Of a stretch of DNA of 57,143 nt, positions 10,595-23,458 are shown piece after piece. The notes under the pieces are model-generated. The model was not told the DNA's origin. It saw only the letters and a program-made list of their open reading frames with translations, and did no database searches. Numbering within the stretch: the first letter of the stretch is position 1; each line of letters begins with the position of its first letter. The position numbers and the translations under genes are program-made. The stretch covers positions 1 through 57,143 of the forward strand of contig NZ_PPRG01000039.1 in the NCBI RefSeq assembly GCF_002902625.1, given 5' to 3'. The DNA is from Staphylococcus devriesei (GTDB lineage: Bacteria > Bacillota > Bacilli > Staphylococcales > Staphylococcaceae).

Positions 10595-11290
10595 ATGTAC
10601 GACATTAAGGAATGGCAACATGTGTTTAAACTTGATCCGGCTAAAGAGATAAGTGACGAAGATTTAGACGCATTATGCATGTCAAATACGGATGCAATAA
10701 TGATTGGTGGAACAGATAACGTTACCGAGGATAATGTCATTCATTTAATGAGTAGAGTGAGAAGATATCCGTTACCACTAGTTCTTGAAATTTCAAATTT
10801 AGACACTGTCATGCCTGGATTTGATTTTTACTTTGTCCCAAAGGTATTAAATAGTAAAGATACAACTTATCACAATGGTATGTTACATAAAGCGCTAAAA
10901 CAATTTGGTCATATGATTAATTTTGAGGAAGTCGTATTGGAAGGCTATTTAGTGCTTAATCCAGATAGTAAGGTTGCCCAATTAACACAAGCTAAGACAA
11001 ACTTAGATATCGAAGACGTGGAAGCTTATGCACAAATGGTTAATGAAATGTATAAACTACCTATGATGTACATTGAGTATAGTGGTAGTTATGGAGATGT
11101 TGAAATGGTAAAAGCGGTATCTAAAATGCTAACCAATACGCAATTGATATATGGTGGCGGCATTAGTTCTCTGGAACATGCACAAGAAATGAAACAGTTC
11201 GCCGATACCATTATCGTAGGAAATATTATATATTCAGACATTAAGAAAGCCCTTAAAACAGTAAAAATTAAAAAGGAGTCTAATAAATGA
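10595..11290 (+). CDS. pcrB: Heptaprenylglyceryl phosphate synthase
   Basis: A TIM-barrel enzyme that transfers a heptaprenyl chain to glycerol-1-phosphate, making an archaeal-type ether lipid precursor in Firmicutes. The 231-residue length fits. Visible motifs are [22 protein letters not shown] and the phosphate-binding YGGGISS plus [11 protein letters not shown] at the C terminus. The start at 10595 is favoured by AAAGGAG about 10 bases upstream and by homologues beginning MYDIKxWxHxFKLDPAK. It overlaps pcrA by ATGA and heads a four-gene operon with the replication genes pcrA and ligA, although its own role is in lipid metabolism. Confidence 0.95.
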   Translation: MYDIKEWQHVFKLDPAKEISDEDLDALCMSNTDAIMIGGTDNVTEDNVIHLMSRVRRYPLPLVLEISNLDTVMPGFDFYFVPKVLNSKDTTYHNGMLHKALKQFGHMINFEEVVLEGYLVLNPDSKVAQLTQAKTNLDIEDVEAYAQMVNEMYKLPMMYIEYSGSYGDVEMVKAVSKMLTNTQLIYGGGISSLEHAQEMKQFADTIIVGNIIYSDIKKALKTVKIKKESNK

Positions 11291-13479
11291 ATTCATTAGT
11301 CAGTAATATGAATAAAGAGCAAAGTGAAGCGGTAAGAACTACAGAAGGACCACTACTTATAATGGCTGGTGCTGGTTCGGGTAAGACGAGAGTATTAACG
11401 CATCGAATCGCCTATTTATTAGATGAAAAAGATGTCTCTCCTTATAATATTTTAGCGATTACCTTTACTAATAAAGCAGCCAAAGAAATGAAAGAACGTG
11501 TGGAACAATTAGTGGGCGAAGAAGCCCAAGTAATATGGATGTCAACCTTCCACTCTATGTGTGTGCGTATCTTAAGAAGAGATGCAGATCGCATTGGAAT
11601 CGAACGCAACTTCACAATTATTGATCCAACCGATCAAAAATCTGTGATAAAAGATGTACTTAAAAATGAAAACATCGATAGCAAACGCTTTGAACCACGT
11701 ATGTTTATTGGCGCAATCAGTAATTTGAAAAATGAATTGAAGACACCTGAAGATGCCATCAATGAAGCTAATGATTTTCATTCACAAATGGTGGCAACGG
11801 TATATAGTGGTTATCAACGTCAACTATCACGCAACCAAGCGTTGGATTTTGATGACTTAATTATGAAGACAATTAGATTATTTGAACGTGTTCCAGATAC
11901 GCTAGAATATTATCAAAATAAATTCCAATATATTCACGTGGATGAATATCAAGATACCAATAAGGCTCAATACACACTTGTCAAACTTCTCGCTAGCAAG
12001 TTTAAAAATCTCTGTGTTGTTGGTGATTCAGACCAATCTATTTATGGATGGAGAGGTGCTGATATTCAAAATATTTTATCCTTTGAAGCGGATTATCCGA
12101 ATGCTAAAACTATTTTCTTAGAGCAAAACTATCGTTCAACTAAAACTATCTTAACGGCAGCTAATGAAGTAATTAAAAATAATTCGGAACGTAAACCGAA
12201 AGGCTTATGGACAGCTAATACAGGTGGAGATAAGATAAAATACTATGAAGCAATGACTGAACGTGACGAAGCCGAATACGTTGTACGTGAAATTATTAAG
12301 CATCGAAAAATTGGAAAAGATTATAATGATATGGCGATTCTATACAGAACCAATGCGCAATCTCGTGTGTTAGAGGAAACATTTATAAAATCAAATATCC
12401 CTTACACGATGGTTGGGGGACAAAAGTTCTATGATCGTAAAGAGATTAAAGATTTACTAAGCTATCTTAGAATTGTAGCTAATAGTAATGATGATATAAG
12501 TTTGCAACGTATTATAAATGTACCTAAACGCGGTATTGGTCCTTCATCAGTTGAGAAGATTCAAAGATACGCCGTTGAGAATAATATAAGTATGTTTGAC
12601 GCATTGGGTGAAGTGGATTTTATTGGCCTTTCTAAAAAAGTGACACAAGAGTGTATTCAATTTTACGAGTTAATTCAAAACTTAATTAAAGAACAAGAAT
12701 TTTTAGAAATCAGTGAAATTGTGACAGAAATTCTTGAAAAGTCAGGTTACCGTGACATGTTAGAACGTGAACAAACGATTGAATCGAGAAGTCGTTTAGA
12801 AAATATCGATGAATTCATGTCAGTACCTAAAGATTATGAAGAAAATACTCCTCTAGAAGAACAATCATTAATCAACTTTTTAACAGATTTATCATTAGTG
12901 GCTGATATCGATGAAGCTAATATCGAGAGTGGCGTTACGTTAATGACTATGCACTCAGCTAAAGGCTTAGAGTTCCCAATTGTATTCTTAATGGGTATGG
13001 AAGAATCGTTATTCCCTCATATTCGCGCAATTAAAAGTGATGATGAACATGAAATGGAAGAAGAACGTCGTATTTGCTATGTAGCGATCACACGTGCCGA
13101 AGAAGTCTTATATATTACGCATGCTACGTCACGAATGTTATATGGACGTTCACAATCAAATATGCCTTCACGTTTCTTAGGTGAAATTCCTGAAGATCTA
13201 TTAGAAATGCCTGCAAAACAACAACGACAAACGATTACACCTAAGTCCTCATCACAACCGAAACGTGGTTTTAGCAAACGTACTACATCCTCTAAGAAAC
13301 AAGTTTCGGTTTCAGATTGGAAAGTAGGAGACAAAGTGACGCATAAATCTTGGGGAGAGGGTATGGTAAGTAATGTGAACGAGAAAAACGGTTCTGTAGA
13401 ATTAGATATTATTTTTAAATCTGAAGGACCTAAGCGTTTATTAGCTCAATTTGCCCCTATTAGTAAAAAGGAGGATTAA
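11287..13479 (+). CDS. pcrA: ATP-dependent DNA helicase PcrA (UvrD/Rep family)
   Basis: An SF1A 3'-5' helicase for repair, plasmid rolling-circle replication and RecA displacement; essential in Gram-positives. The 730-residue protein has all the superfamily motifs: Walker A AGAGSGKT (27-34), [11 protein letters not shown] (motif Ia), VDEYQDTN (motif II), [13 protein letters not shown] (motif III), LEQNYRST (motif IV), [10 protein letters not shown] (motif V) and [11 protein letters not shown] (motif VI). The basic C-terminal tail ends in a Tudor-like RNA polymerase interaction module ([15 protein letters not shown]). Its start overlaps the pcrB stop; ligA follows after 3 bases. Confidence 0.98.
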   Translation: MNSLVSNMNKEQSEAVRTTEGPLLIMAGAGSGKTRVLTHRIAYLLDEKDVSPYNILAITFTNKAAKEMKERVEQLVGEEAQVIWMSTFHSMCVRILRRDADRIGIERNFTIIDPTDQKSVIKDVLKNENIDSKRFEPRMFIGAISNLKNELKTPEDAINEANDFHSQMVATVYSGYQRQLSRNQALDFDDLIMKTIRLFERVPDTLEYYQNKFQYIHVDEYQDTNKAQYTLVKLLASKFKNLCVVGDSDQSIYGWRGADIQNILSFEADYPNAKTIFLEQNYRSTKTILTAANEVIKNNSERKPKGLWTANTGGDKIKYYEAMTERDEAEYVVREIIKHRKIGKDYNDMAILYRTNAQSRVLEETFIKSNIPYTMVGGQKFYDRKEIKDLLSYLRIVANSNDDISLQRIINVPKRGIGPSSVEKIQRYAVENNISMFDALGEVDFIGLSKKVTQECIQFYELIQNLIKEQEFLEISEIVTEILEKSGYRDMLEREQTIESRSRLENIDEFMSVPKDYEENTPLEEQSLINFLTDLSLVADIDEANIESGVTLMTMHSAKGLEFPIVFLMGMEESLFPHIRAIKSDDEHEMEEERRICYVAITRAEEVLYITHATSRMLYGRSQSNMPSRFLGEIPEDLLEMPAKQQRQTITPKSSSQPKRGFSKRTTSSKKQVSVSDWKVGDKVTHKSWGEGMVSNVNEKNGSVELDIIFKSEGPKRLLAQFAPISKKED

Positions 13480-15486
<2,007 letters not shown>

Positions 15487-15498
15487 AGGAGAACGGCA

Positions 15499-16704
15499 AT
15501 GAAGCGGACACTACTATTGGTAATTATGTCGCTTGTGCTGTTAGCGGCATGTGGCAACGGTAATAATAAAAATGATCAATCGGTTAACAAACAAGAAGAT
15601 ACAAGCTCAAATTCAAATAACGTAAAGACAATTGCAACAGATAAGAAAGTGCAAGGGGATAATTATCGTACAATTTTACCGTTTAAGGAAAGCAAAGCTA
15701 GAGGGGTATTACAAGATAATATGGCCAATAGCTATAACGGAGATGATTTTGAGAGTGGCTTATTAAATTTAAGTAAAGAGGTTTTTCCTACCGATGATTT
15801 TCTTTATCAAGATGGACAATACTTAGATAAAGATACACTTAATAACTACTTGAACCCTAAATACTCTAAAAAAGAAATTGATAAAATGAACGATAGTGAG
15901 AAAAAATCAAAAAAAGCTAGTGAAAATTTAGGCTTAAACCCTTCACATAACGGAGAAGATGATCCTAAGAAGATTGCTGATGACTCTCCCGCTTATTTGT
16001 CTAATATTTTAGAACAAGATTTTTATGATAATAGTGATACAAAAGGGTCTAATATTAAAGGTATGACCATTGGCTTAGCTATGAATAGTGTGTATTATTA
16101 TCAAAAAGAAAAAGATGGCGAAACATATAGTAAAAATCTTAATGATGATGAAATTGAAAAACAAGGTAAAGCCATGGCTTCTGAAATACTTACTCGGTTA
16201 AGGGCAAATGATGATTTAAAAGATATACCTATCCATTTTGCGATTTACAAGCAATCTGATCAAAACTCAATAACACCAGGAGAATTTATAGCGAATACTA
16301 CGGTAGATGAAGACCAAACTAAAATTAATAAATGGAATAAAATTAACGAAGTATCAGCATTACTACCATCAGAAACTGCAGAGAAGTATAATGAAACCTT
16401 AAACAATAACTTCAAGCAATTTAATAATAATCTACAATCTTATTTTACAAACTTTACTCAAGCTGTAGGGAAGGTTAAATTTGAAGATAAGAAACCAAAA
16501 CAACTGACAATTGACTTACCAATTGATTATTATGGTCAAGCTGAAACAATCGGTATTACTCAGTATGTAACTGAACAAGCTGAAAAATATTTTGACGATA
16601 TTGATAGCTATGAAATTCGCATTAAGGATGGTAATACATCTCGTGCTTTAATCAGTAAAACAAAAGACGATAAAGAACCACAAGTTCATATTTATAATAA
16701 TTAG
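15499..16704 (+). CDS. camS: CamS family sex-pheromone lipoprotein
   Basis: A secreted lipoprotein; in S. aureus and enterococci the cleaved signal peptide of CamS/CAD1 homologues acts as a peptide pheromone for plasmid transfer. The signal peptide is clear: MKRTLL, a hydrophobic core, then the lipobox LAAC with C18 lipidated. A low-complexity Asn/Asp/Ser-rich linker follows (residues 19-50), then the CamS domain to residue 401. The role of the mature protein is not established. GAGGAGA precedes the start, and it is 12 bases after ligA, the last gene of the operon before a strong terminator. Confidence 0.94.
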   Translation: MKRTLLLVIMSLVLLAACGNGNNKNDQSVNKQEDTSSNSNNVKTIATDKKVQGDNYRTILPFKESKARGVLQDNMANSYNGDDFESGLLNLSKEVFPTDDFLYQDGQYLDKDTLNNYLNPKYSKKEIDKMNDSEKKSKKASENLGLNPSHNGEDDPKKIADDSPAYLSNILEQDFYDNSDTKGSNIKGMTIGLAMNSVYYYQKEKDGETYSKNLNDDEIEKQGKAMASEILTRLRANDDLKDIPIHFAIYKQSDQNSITPGEFIANTTVDEDQTKINKWNKINEVSALLPSETAEKYNETLNNNFKQFNNNLQSYFTNFTQAVGKVKFEDKKPKQLTIDLPIDYYGQAETIGITQYVTEQAEKYFDDIDSYEIRIKDGNTSRALISKTKDDKEPQVHIYNN

Positions 16705-16736
16705 TTATAGTTAAGAGGTTATGAGATATAAACTTC

Positions 16737-16788
16737 AAAAAGAGTTGTAGAGGTGATTCGATGATGAATTACCTCTACAACTCTTTTT
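16737..16788. terminator. Strong bidirectional terminator between camS and putP
   Basis: An 18-bp hairpin, AAAAAGAGTTGTAGAGGT (left arm) with ACCTCTACAACTCTTTTT (16771-16788), has A-run and T-run flanks and so can serve both convergent genes. Confidence 0.92.
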
Positions 16789-16918
16789 ATCAATCTTACA
16801 TTAGTTATGCGTACTGTTACTTTAAAATAAAAAGTTAATTTGTACCATCTTTGATTTGAGATACCTATATCTCATCCATTTAAGTTTTAAAGTTATTTTA
16901 AATAGTATTTCTTTTCAC

Positions 16919-18458
16919 TTATTTCTCTTTAATAATATCTTTTACTTGTGCTAAATCTCTTTCAACAAACTCACCAGGTGGTTGTGTGAATAAGCTAACA
17001 ACATAAGTAACTATGACACTTAAAAGAAAACCTGGAATAATTTCATACATACCAAAGATTTCATTAATACTTGCTAATGGTTTAATCCAAACAATCCATA
17101 CAATAACGACTAATGCACCAGCAATCATACCGCTAATAGCACCAGCGCGTGTGAGCTTTTTCCAGTAAAGTGCAAATAATACTAGTGGACTAAATGCAGC
17201 TCCAAAACCAGCCCATGCGTTACCAACCAAGTTCAAAATAGTATCATTAGGAGACCAAGCAATAGCAATCGCTATTATAGCTACGACAAGCACTGAAAGT
17301 CTACCTACTAATACAAACTCCTTTTGGTGTGTTTTAGCGAGTTCTTCGCCACGGAATAATTTATAGAAATCTTCGGTTAATGAACTTGAAGTTACAAGAA
17401 GTTGTGAAGAAATCGTACTCATAATAGCGGCTAAAATAGCTGCAAGTAAGAAACCACCTACAAGTGGGTGGAACAGAATTTGACTCATAATAATAAATAA
17501 TGTTTCAGGATCATTCATTTTAATATCATTATCGGCTATAAAAGCGATACCTGTTAAACCAACGCCAACAGCTCCTAAAAGACCAACTGCCATCCAGCTT
17601 ATACCAATTCGACGCGCCTTAGGTAACATCTTATGTGACTTGATTGACATAAATCTAACAATGATATGAGGTTGGCCAAAATAACCTAATCCCCATGCAA
17701 AAAGGGAAATCATACCTAAGAAAGTAGTGCCTCTAAATAAATCCAAGTTTGTAGGTTTCATTTCAGCTACACGAGAGAAGGTGCCCCATCCATTTAGATG
17801 CATCATAGCTACAATAGGTACCATAACCATGGCGATTAACATGATTACACCTTGGAAGAAGTCGGTAATCGATACAGCTAGATAGCCGCCAAAAAATGTA
17901 TATAAAATAACAATGACAGCTACTAAAATAAGTCCAAAGTGATAATCAAGGCCAAATGCACTTTCAAATAGTTTTCCCCCTGACACAAAACCTGAGTGTG
18001 TATATAAAGTGAAGAATACTACAATGATTAGGCCAGAAACAATTTTAATAATAGATTGTTTGTCGTTTAATCTATTTTTAAAAAAGTCTGGTAGGGTAAT
18101 TGCATCTCCTGCAAGCTCTGTATAAACTCTTAGCCTAGGTGCGACAATTAAATAAATTTAAATAAGCGCCAAGCGTTAACCCAATTGTAATCCATATTGC
18201 TGATAAGCCAGTACTATAGACTGAACCTGGCAATCCCATTATCATCCAACCACTCATATCTGATGCTCCTGCCGATAGAGCGGTATTGTATGGGCCGATA
18301 CTTCTACCGCCTAACATGTACTCACTTAAATTACCAGTTGCTTGTTTATAACCATAGTACCCGATGATAAGTAAAATAATAAAATAAATAGCAATCATTA
18401 TATATGTTTGCCAACCAGTGTTCACATGACTACTTAAACTTGCTCCTAAAGTAAACAT
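16919..18458 (-). pseudogene. putP: Sodium/proline symporter PutP, frameshifted
   Basis: High-affinity proline uptake (SSS family, about 13 transmembrane helices, about 512 residues when intact). The N-terminal part (18458 to about 18157) reads [16 protein letters not shown] through LTLGAYLN, then leaves frame and stops at 18135. The other part continues in the second frame as [19 protein letters not shown] to the normal C terminus at 16919. The Na+/proline site region ([13 protein letters not shown], here [13 protein letters not shown]) is intact. Removing one T of the TTT run at 18154-18156 (minus strand) restores [10 protein letters not shown]. There is a good AGGGGGT site before the ATG. 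The rest shows no decay, so this is either a very recent mutation, a slippage-type variation, or a sequencing error. Confidence 0.88.
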
Positions 18459-18643
18459 CTAGAACTACCCCCTTTGTTTTAAGCTACCTATCGCTAAAAA
18501 TTTACCTTAATCAAAAGTATTATCTTTTAACGCTTAGTAATAAGATGCTTAATAAATAAGTTACATGTAATATTATACAATATAATGCATGTATTAAAGA
18601 AGTATTAATTTTGCTATATAGATAAATAATAGTGTCAAAATAG

Positions 18644-18663
18644 AATAGTAAGCGCTTACTATT
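18644..18663. promoter_or_regulatory. cre-like 20-bp perfect palindrome upstream of putP
   Basis: AATAGTAAGCGCTTACTATT is a perfect inverted repeat. Its core AGTAAGCGCTTACT matches a cre such as TGTAAGCGCTTACA at 12 of 14 positions, including the invariant central CG. It lies 186 bases before the putP start. CcpA control of proline metabolism is known in S. aureus, so repression of putP by CcpA is a reasonable inference. Confidence 0.65.
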
Positions 18664-18895
18664 TGTTGGAGTAAAATAAATTTATTTATACGTATATTGC
18701 ATATATTGTAAAAAACTTAACTTTAATTAAATTTGTATATATTAAAAAGGTACAAAAGCTTAAATGAGTTACATTATTTTATACAGTATATAAAATTAGT
18801 AGTTGTATAAGGTGAAACTTTAATCTTTATTTAGTATAAGAGGGTGGCTAACTGACTGTTATAATAATAAATATTTAGATTTTTAAGTGAAAATT

Positions 18896-18904
18896 TGATA
18901 CAAT
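18896..18904 (+). promoter_or_regulatory. Extended -10 promoter of gatCAB
   Basis: TGA-TACAAT is an extended -10 element, 37 bases before the gatC ATG; the -35 is weak. Confidence 0.45.
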
Positions 18905-18941
18905 TTTATGATGAATGAGTAATAAGGAGGCTTTTTAATTA

Positions 18942-19244
18942 ATGACTAAAGTTACACGTGAAGAAGTTGAACATATAGCACACTTAGCTAGACTTCAAAT
19001 TTCTGAAGAAGAAACAGAAGAAATGGCTCAAACACTTGAAAGTATTTTAGATTTTGCGAAACAAAATGATACAGCTAATACTGAAGGTGTTGAACCAACC
19101 TATCACGTTTTAGACTTGCAAAATGTCTTACGTGAAGACAAAGCAATCGAGGGCATTCCTCAAGAGCAAGCATTAAAAAATGCTAAAGAAACAGAAGTTG
19201 GTCAATTCAAAGTACCAGCTATCATGAACGAGGAGGACGCTTAA
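18942..19244 (+). CDS. gatC: Asp/Glu-tRNA amidotransferase subunit C
   Basis: A 100-residue clamp that wraps around GatA and holds the GatCAB complex together; the complex converts Glu-tRNA(Gln) to Gln-tRNA(Gln) because staphylococci lack GlnRS. The typical opening [21 protein letters not shown] and the central LNxxDT-type region (here [19 protein letters not shown]) are visible. AAGGAGG precedes the start. It is first in the gatC-gatA-gatB operon, with one base between its stop and the gatA ATG. Confidence 0.96.
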   Translation: MTKVTREEVEHIAHLARLQISEEETEEMAQTLESILDFAKQNDTANTEGVEPTYHVLDLQNVLREDKAIEGIPQEQALKNAKETEVGQFKVPAIMNEEDA

Positions 19245-19245
19245 G

Positions 19246-20703
19246 ATGAGTATTCGCTATGAATCTGTTGAAAATTTAATAAAAATGATTAAAAACAATG
19301 AAATTAAACCTTCTAACGTAGTAAAAGATATTTACGACGCTATCGAAGAAACTGATCCAACAATAAAATCATTTTTAGCTTTAGATAAAGAAAATGCGAT
19401 AAAAAAAGCTGAAGAATTAGATGAACTCCAAGCTAAAGGCCAAATGGAAGGTAAGTTATTTGGTATTCCAATGGGTATCAAAGACAACATTATTACTAAA
19501 GATGTAGAAACAACGTGTGCAAGTAAAATGTTAGAAGGCTTCGTTCCTATCTACGATTCAACAGTTATGCAACAATTGCATAATGAAAATGCCGTATTAA
19601 TTGGTAAATTAAATATGGATGAATTCGCTATGGGTGGTTCAACTGAAACATCTTACTTTAAAAAAACGGTTAACCCATTTGACCACACTGCAGTTCCAGG
19701 TGGTTCATCAGGTGGTTCAGCAGCAGCTGTGGCAGCCGGATTAGTGCCATTTAGTTTAGGCTCTGATACTGGTGGTTCTATTAGACAACCAGCAGCATAT
19801 TGTGGTGTAGTGGGTATGAAACCTACCTATGGCCGTGTATCACGTTTTGGTTTAGTAGCGTTTGCGTCTTCATTAGATCAAATCGGCCCAATTACACGTA
19901 ATGTTAAAGACAATGCATTAGTATTAGAAGCTATTTCAGGAATTGATAAAAATGACTCTACAAGTGCACCTGTTGATGATATAGACTTTACTTCTGACAT
20001 TGGTAAAGATATTAAAGGCTTAAAAATTGCGCTACCTAAAGAATACTTAGGCGAAGGCGTTAATGAAGATGTAAAAGAATCAGTTAAAAAAGCGATTGAA
20101 ACACTTAAGTCATTAGGCGCTGAAGTCGATGAAGTGTCACTACCTAACACAAAATATGGTATTCCATCATATTATGTTATTGCCTCTTCAGAAGCATCAG
20201 CAAACTTAGCTCGTTTTGATGGAATTCGTTATGGCTATCATTCTAAAGAAGCGCAATCATTGGAAGAATTATATAAGATGTCTAGATCAGAAGGTTTCGG
20301 CGCCGAAGTTAAACGTCGTATCTTCTTAGGTACATTCGCGTTAAGTTCTGGTTACTATGATGCGTACTATAAAAAATCACAAAAAGTTAGAACATTAATT
20401 AAAAATGACTTCGATAAAGTCTTTGAAAATTATGATGTTGTTGTAGGTCCAACTGCACCAACGACTGCTTTCAACTTGGGAGAAGAAATTGATGAACCGT
20501 TAACTATGTATGCTAACGATTTATTAACTACGCCTGTTAACTTAGCCGGTTTACCAGGTATTTCTGTTCCTTGTGGACAATCAAACGGACGACCAATTGG
20601 TTTACAATTTATCGGTAAACCTTTTGATGAAAAAACGTTATATCGTGTTGCGTACCAATATGAAACACAATTCAACTTACACGACGTATATGAAAATTTA
20701 TAA
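19246..20703 (+). CDS. gatA: Glu-tRNA(Gln) amidotransferase subunit A
   Basis: The amidase subunit: it hydrolyses glutamine and channels ammonia to GatB. The 485-residue product has the amidase-signature triad K79 (GIKDN), S154 ([11 protein letters not shown]) and S178 ([10 protein letters not shown]). The glycine/serine-rich loop at 150-160 is typical. GAGGAGG lies within the gatC end, so the two are translationally coupled. It sits between gatC and gatB in the operon. Confidence 0.98.
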   Translation: MSIRYESVENLIKMIKNNEIKPSNVVKDIYDAIEETDPTIKSFLALDKENAIKKAEELDELQAKGQMEGKLFGIPMGIKDNIITKDVETTCASKMLEGFVPIYDSTVMQQLHNENAVLIGKLNMDEFAMGGSTETSYFKKTVNPFDHTAVPGGSSGGSAAAVAAGLVPFSLGSDTGGSIRQPAAYCGVVGMKPTYGRVSRFGLVAFASSLDQIGPITRNVKDNALVLEAISGIDKNDSTSAPVDDIDFTSDIGKDIKGLKIALPKEYLGEGVNEDVKESVKKAIETLKSLGAEVDEVSLPNTKYGIPSYYVIASSEASANLARFDGIRYGYHSKEAQSLEELYKMSRSEGFGAEVKRRIFLGTFALSSGYYDAYYKKSQKVRTLIKNDFDKVFENYDVVVGPTAPTTAFNLGEEIDEPLTMYANDLLTTPVNLAGLPGISVPCGQSNGRPIGLQFIGKPFDEKTLYRVAYQYETQFNLHDVYENL

Positions 20704-20715
20704 GGAGTGGAAATA

Positions 20716-22143
20716 ATGCATTTTGAAACAGTTATCGGACTTGAAGTTCATGTTGAGCTAAAAACAGACTCAAAAATGTTCTCTCCATCACCAGCGCATT
20801 TTGGAGCTGAACCTAACTCAAATACTAATGTTATCGACTTAGCATATCCTGGGGTTTTACCAGTTGTAAATAAACGTGCAGTCGATTGGGCTATGCGTGC
20901 ATCAATGGCCTTAAATATGGAAATTGCAACTCATTCTAAATTCGACCGTAAAAACTATTTCTATCCAGATAATCCAAAGGCATATCAAATTTCACAATTT
21001 GACCAACCAATTGGTGAAAATGGATATATTGATATTGAAGTAGACGGTGAAACTAAACGTATTGGTATTACTCGTCTTCACATGGAAGAAGATGCGGGTA
21101 AATCAACTCATAAAGACGGTTACTCACTTGTTGACTTAAACCGTCAAGGCACACCTTTAATCGAAATCGTGTCTGAACCTGATATTCGTTCACCTAAAGA
21201 AGCTTACGCTTATTTAGAAAAATTACGTTCAATCATTCAATATACTGGCGTATCAGACTGTAAAATGGAAGAAGGTTCATTACGTTGTGATGCCAATATT
21301 TCTTTACGTCCTTACGGTCAAGACGAATTCGGTACTAAGACTGAATTGAAAAACCTTAACTCATTTAACTATGTAAGAAAAGGTTTAGAATATGAGGAAA
21401 AACGCCAGGAAGAAGAATTGTTAAATGGTGGTACAATCGGTCAAGAGACACGTCGCTTTGATGAGTCAACTGGTAAAACAATTCTTATGCGCGTAAAAGA
21501 AGGATCTGACGACTATCGTTACTTCCCTGAGCCAGACATCGTACCTTTATATGTAGATGACGAATGGAAAGAACGTGTACGTCAAACAATTCCTGAATTA
21601 CCAGATGAACGTAAAGCTAAATATGTGAAAGAATTAGGTTTACCTGAATACGATGCTCATGTGTTAACACTTACAAAAGAAATGTCAGATTTCTTTGAAG
21701 GTGCTATCGACCATGGCGCTGACGTTAAGTTAACATCTAACTGGTTAATGGGTGGCGTTAACGAATATTTAAATAAAAATCAAGTTGATTTAGAAGATAC
21801 TAAATTAACACCTGAGAACTTAGCAGGTATGATTAAACTTATTGAAGACGGCACAATGAGCAGTAAAATCGCTAAGAAAGTCTTCCCAGAATTAGCCGAA
21901 AATGGCGGAGATGCTAAGCAAATCATGGAAGACAAAGGTTTAGTCCAAATTTCTGATGAAGCTACTTTAACTAAATTTGTAGTTGAAGCTTTAGATAATA
22001 ACCCACAATCAGTTGAAGATTATAAAAATGGTAAAGGCAGAGCAATGGGCTTCTTAGTAGGCCAAATTATGAAAGCTTCTAAAGGACAAGCTAACCCTCA
22101 AAAAGTAAATCAATTATTAAAACAAGAATTAGATAAAAGATAA
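20716..22143 (+). CDS. gatB: Asp/Glu-tRNA(Asn/Gln) amidotransferase subunit B
   Basis: The kinase and tRNA-binding subunit: it phosphorylates the Glu (or Asp) on misacylated tRNA and accepts ammonia from GatA. The 475-residue product begins [17 protein letters not shown], as homologues do. An upstream in-frame TTG at 20707 is rejected because AAGGAG is spaced for ATG 20716. The catalytic cradle ([11 protein letters not shown], then [12 protein letters not shown] and [11 protein letters not shown]) is intact, and the C-terminal YqeY-like helical tail ends with [16 protein letters not shown]. Last gene of the operon. Confidence 0.98.
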   Translation: MHFETVIGLEVHVELKTDSKMFSPSPAHFGAEPNSNTNVIDLAYPGVLPVVNKRAVDWAMRASMALNMEIATHSKFDRKNYFYPDNPKAYQISQFDQPIGENGYIDIEVDGETKRIGITRLHMEEDAGKSTHKDGYSLVDLNRQGTPLIEIVSEPDIRSPKEAYAYLEKLRSIIQYTGVSDCKMEEGSLRCDANISLRPYGQDEFGTKTELKNLNSFNYVRKGLEYEEKRQEEELLNGGTIGQETRRFDESTGKTILMRVKEGSDDYRYFPEPDIVPLYVDDEWKERVRQTIPELPDERKAKYVKELGLPEYDAHVLTLTKEMSDFFEGAIDHGADVKLTSNWLMGGVNEYLNKNQVDLEDTKLTPENLAGMIKLIEDGTMSSKIAKKVFPELAENGGDAKQIMEDKGLVQISDEATLTKFVVEALDNNPQSVEDYKNGKGRAMGFLVGQIMKASKGQANPQKVNQLLKQELDKR

Positions 22144-22189
22144 GTATAATTATTAATACTTAATATTTAGGACATTAGTTCTGAATGAT

Positions 22190-22236
22190 AGGCTTGAAGA
22201 TAGTTCGATGAGGACTCATCTTTAAGCCTTCTTTTA
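22190..22236 (+). terminator. Terminator of gatCAB
   Basis: AGGCTTGAAGAT (22190-22201) pairs with ATCTTTAAGCCT (22218-22229) and is followed by TCTTTT. Confidence 0.85.
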
Positions 22237-22371
22237 TATCAAATTTTCTGCTTCTAGTGATTTAAGTTCTTTAATTTGAAAAGTAAAGTAAAGATAATTG
22301 ATTGAAATACTTTTAACTTACTTGTAAATCATTTAATATAAATATATGTATAAAAAGTTGAGGGATAATTT

Positions 22372-23334
22372 ATGAGAAAACGTGCAAGAATCATCTATAA
22401 TCCAACTTCTGGAAAGGAATTATTCAAGAGAACTTTACCAGATGTTTTAATAAAATTAGAGCGAGCAGGTTATGAAACGAGCGCGTATGCCACTGAAAGA
22501 GAAGGTGATGCTACGCTAGAAGCGGAACGTGCATTGAAACAAAATTATGATATTTTAATAGCTGCTGGTGGCGACGGTACTCTTAACGAAGTAGTAAATG
22601 GTATTGCTGAACAACCTAACCGTCCTAAGCTAGGCATCATTCCGATGGGAACCGTTAACGATTTCGGCCGTGCCTTACACCTACCTAATGATATTATGGG
22701 TGCAGTTGATGTAATAATTGATAATCATACAACAAAAGTTGATATTGGCAAGATGAATAATCGTTATTTTATTAATTTAGCTGCAGGTGGTCAACTAACT
22801 CAAGTATCATATGAAACGCCAAGTCGATTGAAATCTATTGTTGGTCCTTTTGCATATTATATTAAAGGTTTTGAAATGTTACCGCAGATGAAAGCTGTTG
22901 ATTTGCGAATTGAATATGATGATAACGTTTTTCAAGGTGAAGCATTATTATTCCTATTAGGGCTTACAAATTCTATGGCTGGCTTTGAAAAGCTAGTGCC
23001 TGACGCTAAACTAGACGACGGCCATTTTACGTTAATTATCGTTGAGAAAGCGAATCTAGCTGAATTAGGACACATCATGACATTAGCATCCCGGGGAGAA
23101 CATATTAAACACCCTAAGGTAATATATGAGAAAGCGACATCTATTAATATTTCGTCTTACACTGATATGCAATTAAATGTAGATGGTGAGTATGGCGGGA
23201 AATTACCTGCTAACTTCTTAAATTTAAAACGTCATATTGAAGTGTGTACACCTAAAGATATTTATAATGAAGATTTAACAGAGGACCAACAAGTCGACGA
23301 TATAAGCGAATCGTCATCAATCAATGAACAATAA
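22372..23334 (+). CDS. dgkB: Diacylglycerol kinase
   Basis: A soluble, membrane-associated kinase that returns diacylglycerol released by lipoteichoic acid synthesis to phosphatidic acid; essential where LTA is made. The 320-residue product has the DAGK catalytic motifs NPTSGKELF (10-18), AAGGDGTLNEVVNG and PMGTVNDFGRAL, plus LDDGHFTLIIVE in the second domain. GAGGGA precedes the start. It lies after gatCAB, as in S. aureus, but behind a terminator, so it is a separate unit. Confidence 0.96.
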   Translation: MRKRARIIYNPTSGKELFKRTLPDVLIKLERAGYETSAYATEREGDATLEAERALKQNYDILIAAGGDGTLNEVVNGIAEQPNRPKLGIIPMGTVNDFGRALHLPNDIMGAVDVIIDNHTTKVDIGKMNNRYFINLAAGGQLTQVSYETPSRLKSIVGPFAYYIKGFEMLPQMKAVDLRIEYDDNVFQGEALLFLLGLTNSMAGFEKLVPDAKLDDGHFTLIIVEKANLAELGHIMTLASRGEHIKHPKVIYEKATSINISSYTDMQLNVDGEYGGKLPANFLNLKRHIEVCTPKDIYNEDLTEDQQVDDISESSSINEQ

Positions 23335-23368
23335 TGATGAATTAAACTAAATAGTTATAGAACGAGAT

Positions 23369-23443
23369 GAAGAGGTTGAGACATAGTTTGAATATATAGT
23401 ACGTGCATCATAGTCTGTATTTAACTATTCAAACCTCTTTTTC
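23369..23443 (+). terminator. Terminator-like hairpin between dgkB and rlmCD
   Basis: AGAGGT pairs with ACCTCT and an inner GTTTGAATA/TATTCAAAC stem overlaps it by two bases; CTTTTTC follows. It resembles the other GGTTGAGACA-type hairpins in the window. Confidence 0.6.
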
Positions 23444-23458
23444 GTGTGGGGTGAAAGA

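Larger units (their letters stand above)
18459..18941. other. putP/gatC divergent intergenic region
   Basis: These 483 AT-rich bases have no convincing gene. They hold the ribosome-binding site and promoter region of putP on the left, a 20-bp perfect palindrome (18644-18663), and on the right the gatC promoter. TATAAT also occurs at 18860-18865. Confidence 0.6.

Noticed and set aside
16919..18458. Programmed frameshift in putP
   Set aside because: No slippery heptamer with a downstream structure was seen at the break, and PutP of relatives is in one frame; a simple indel explains it.
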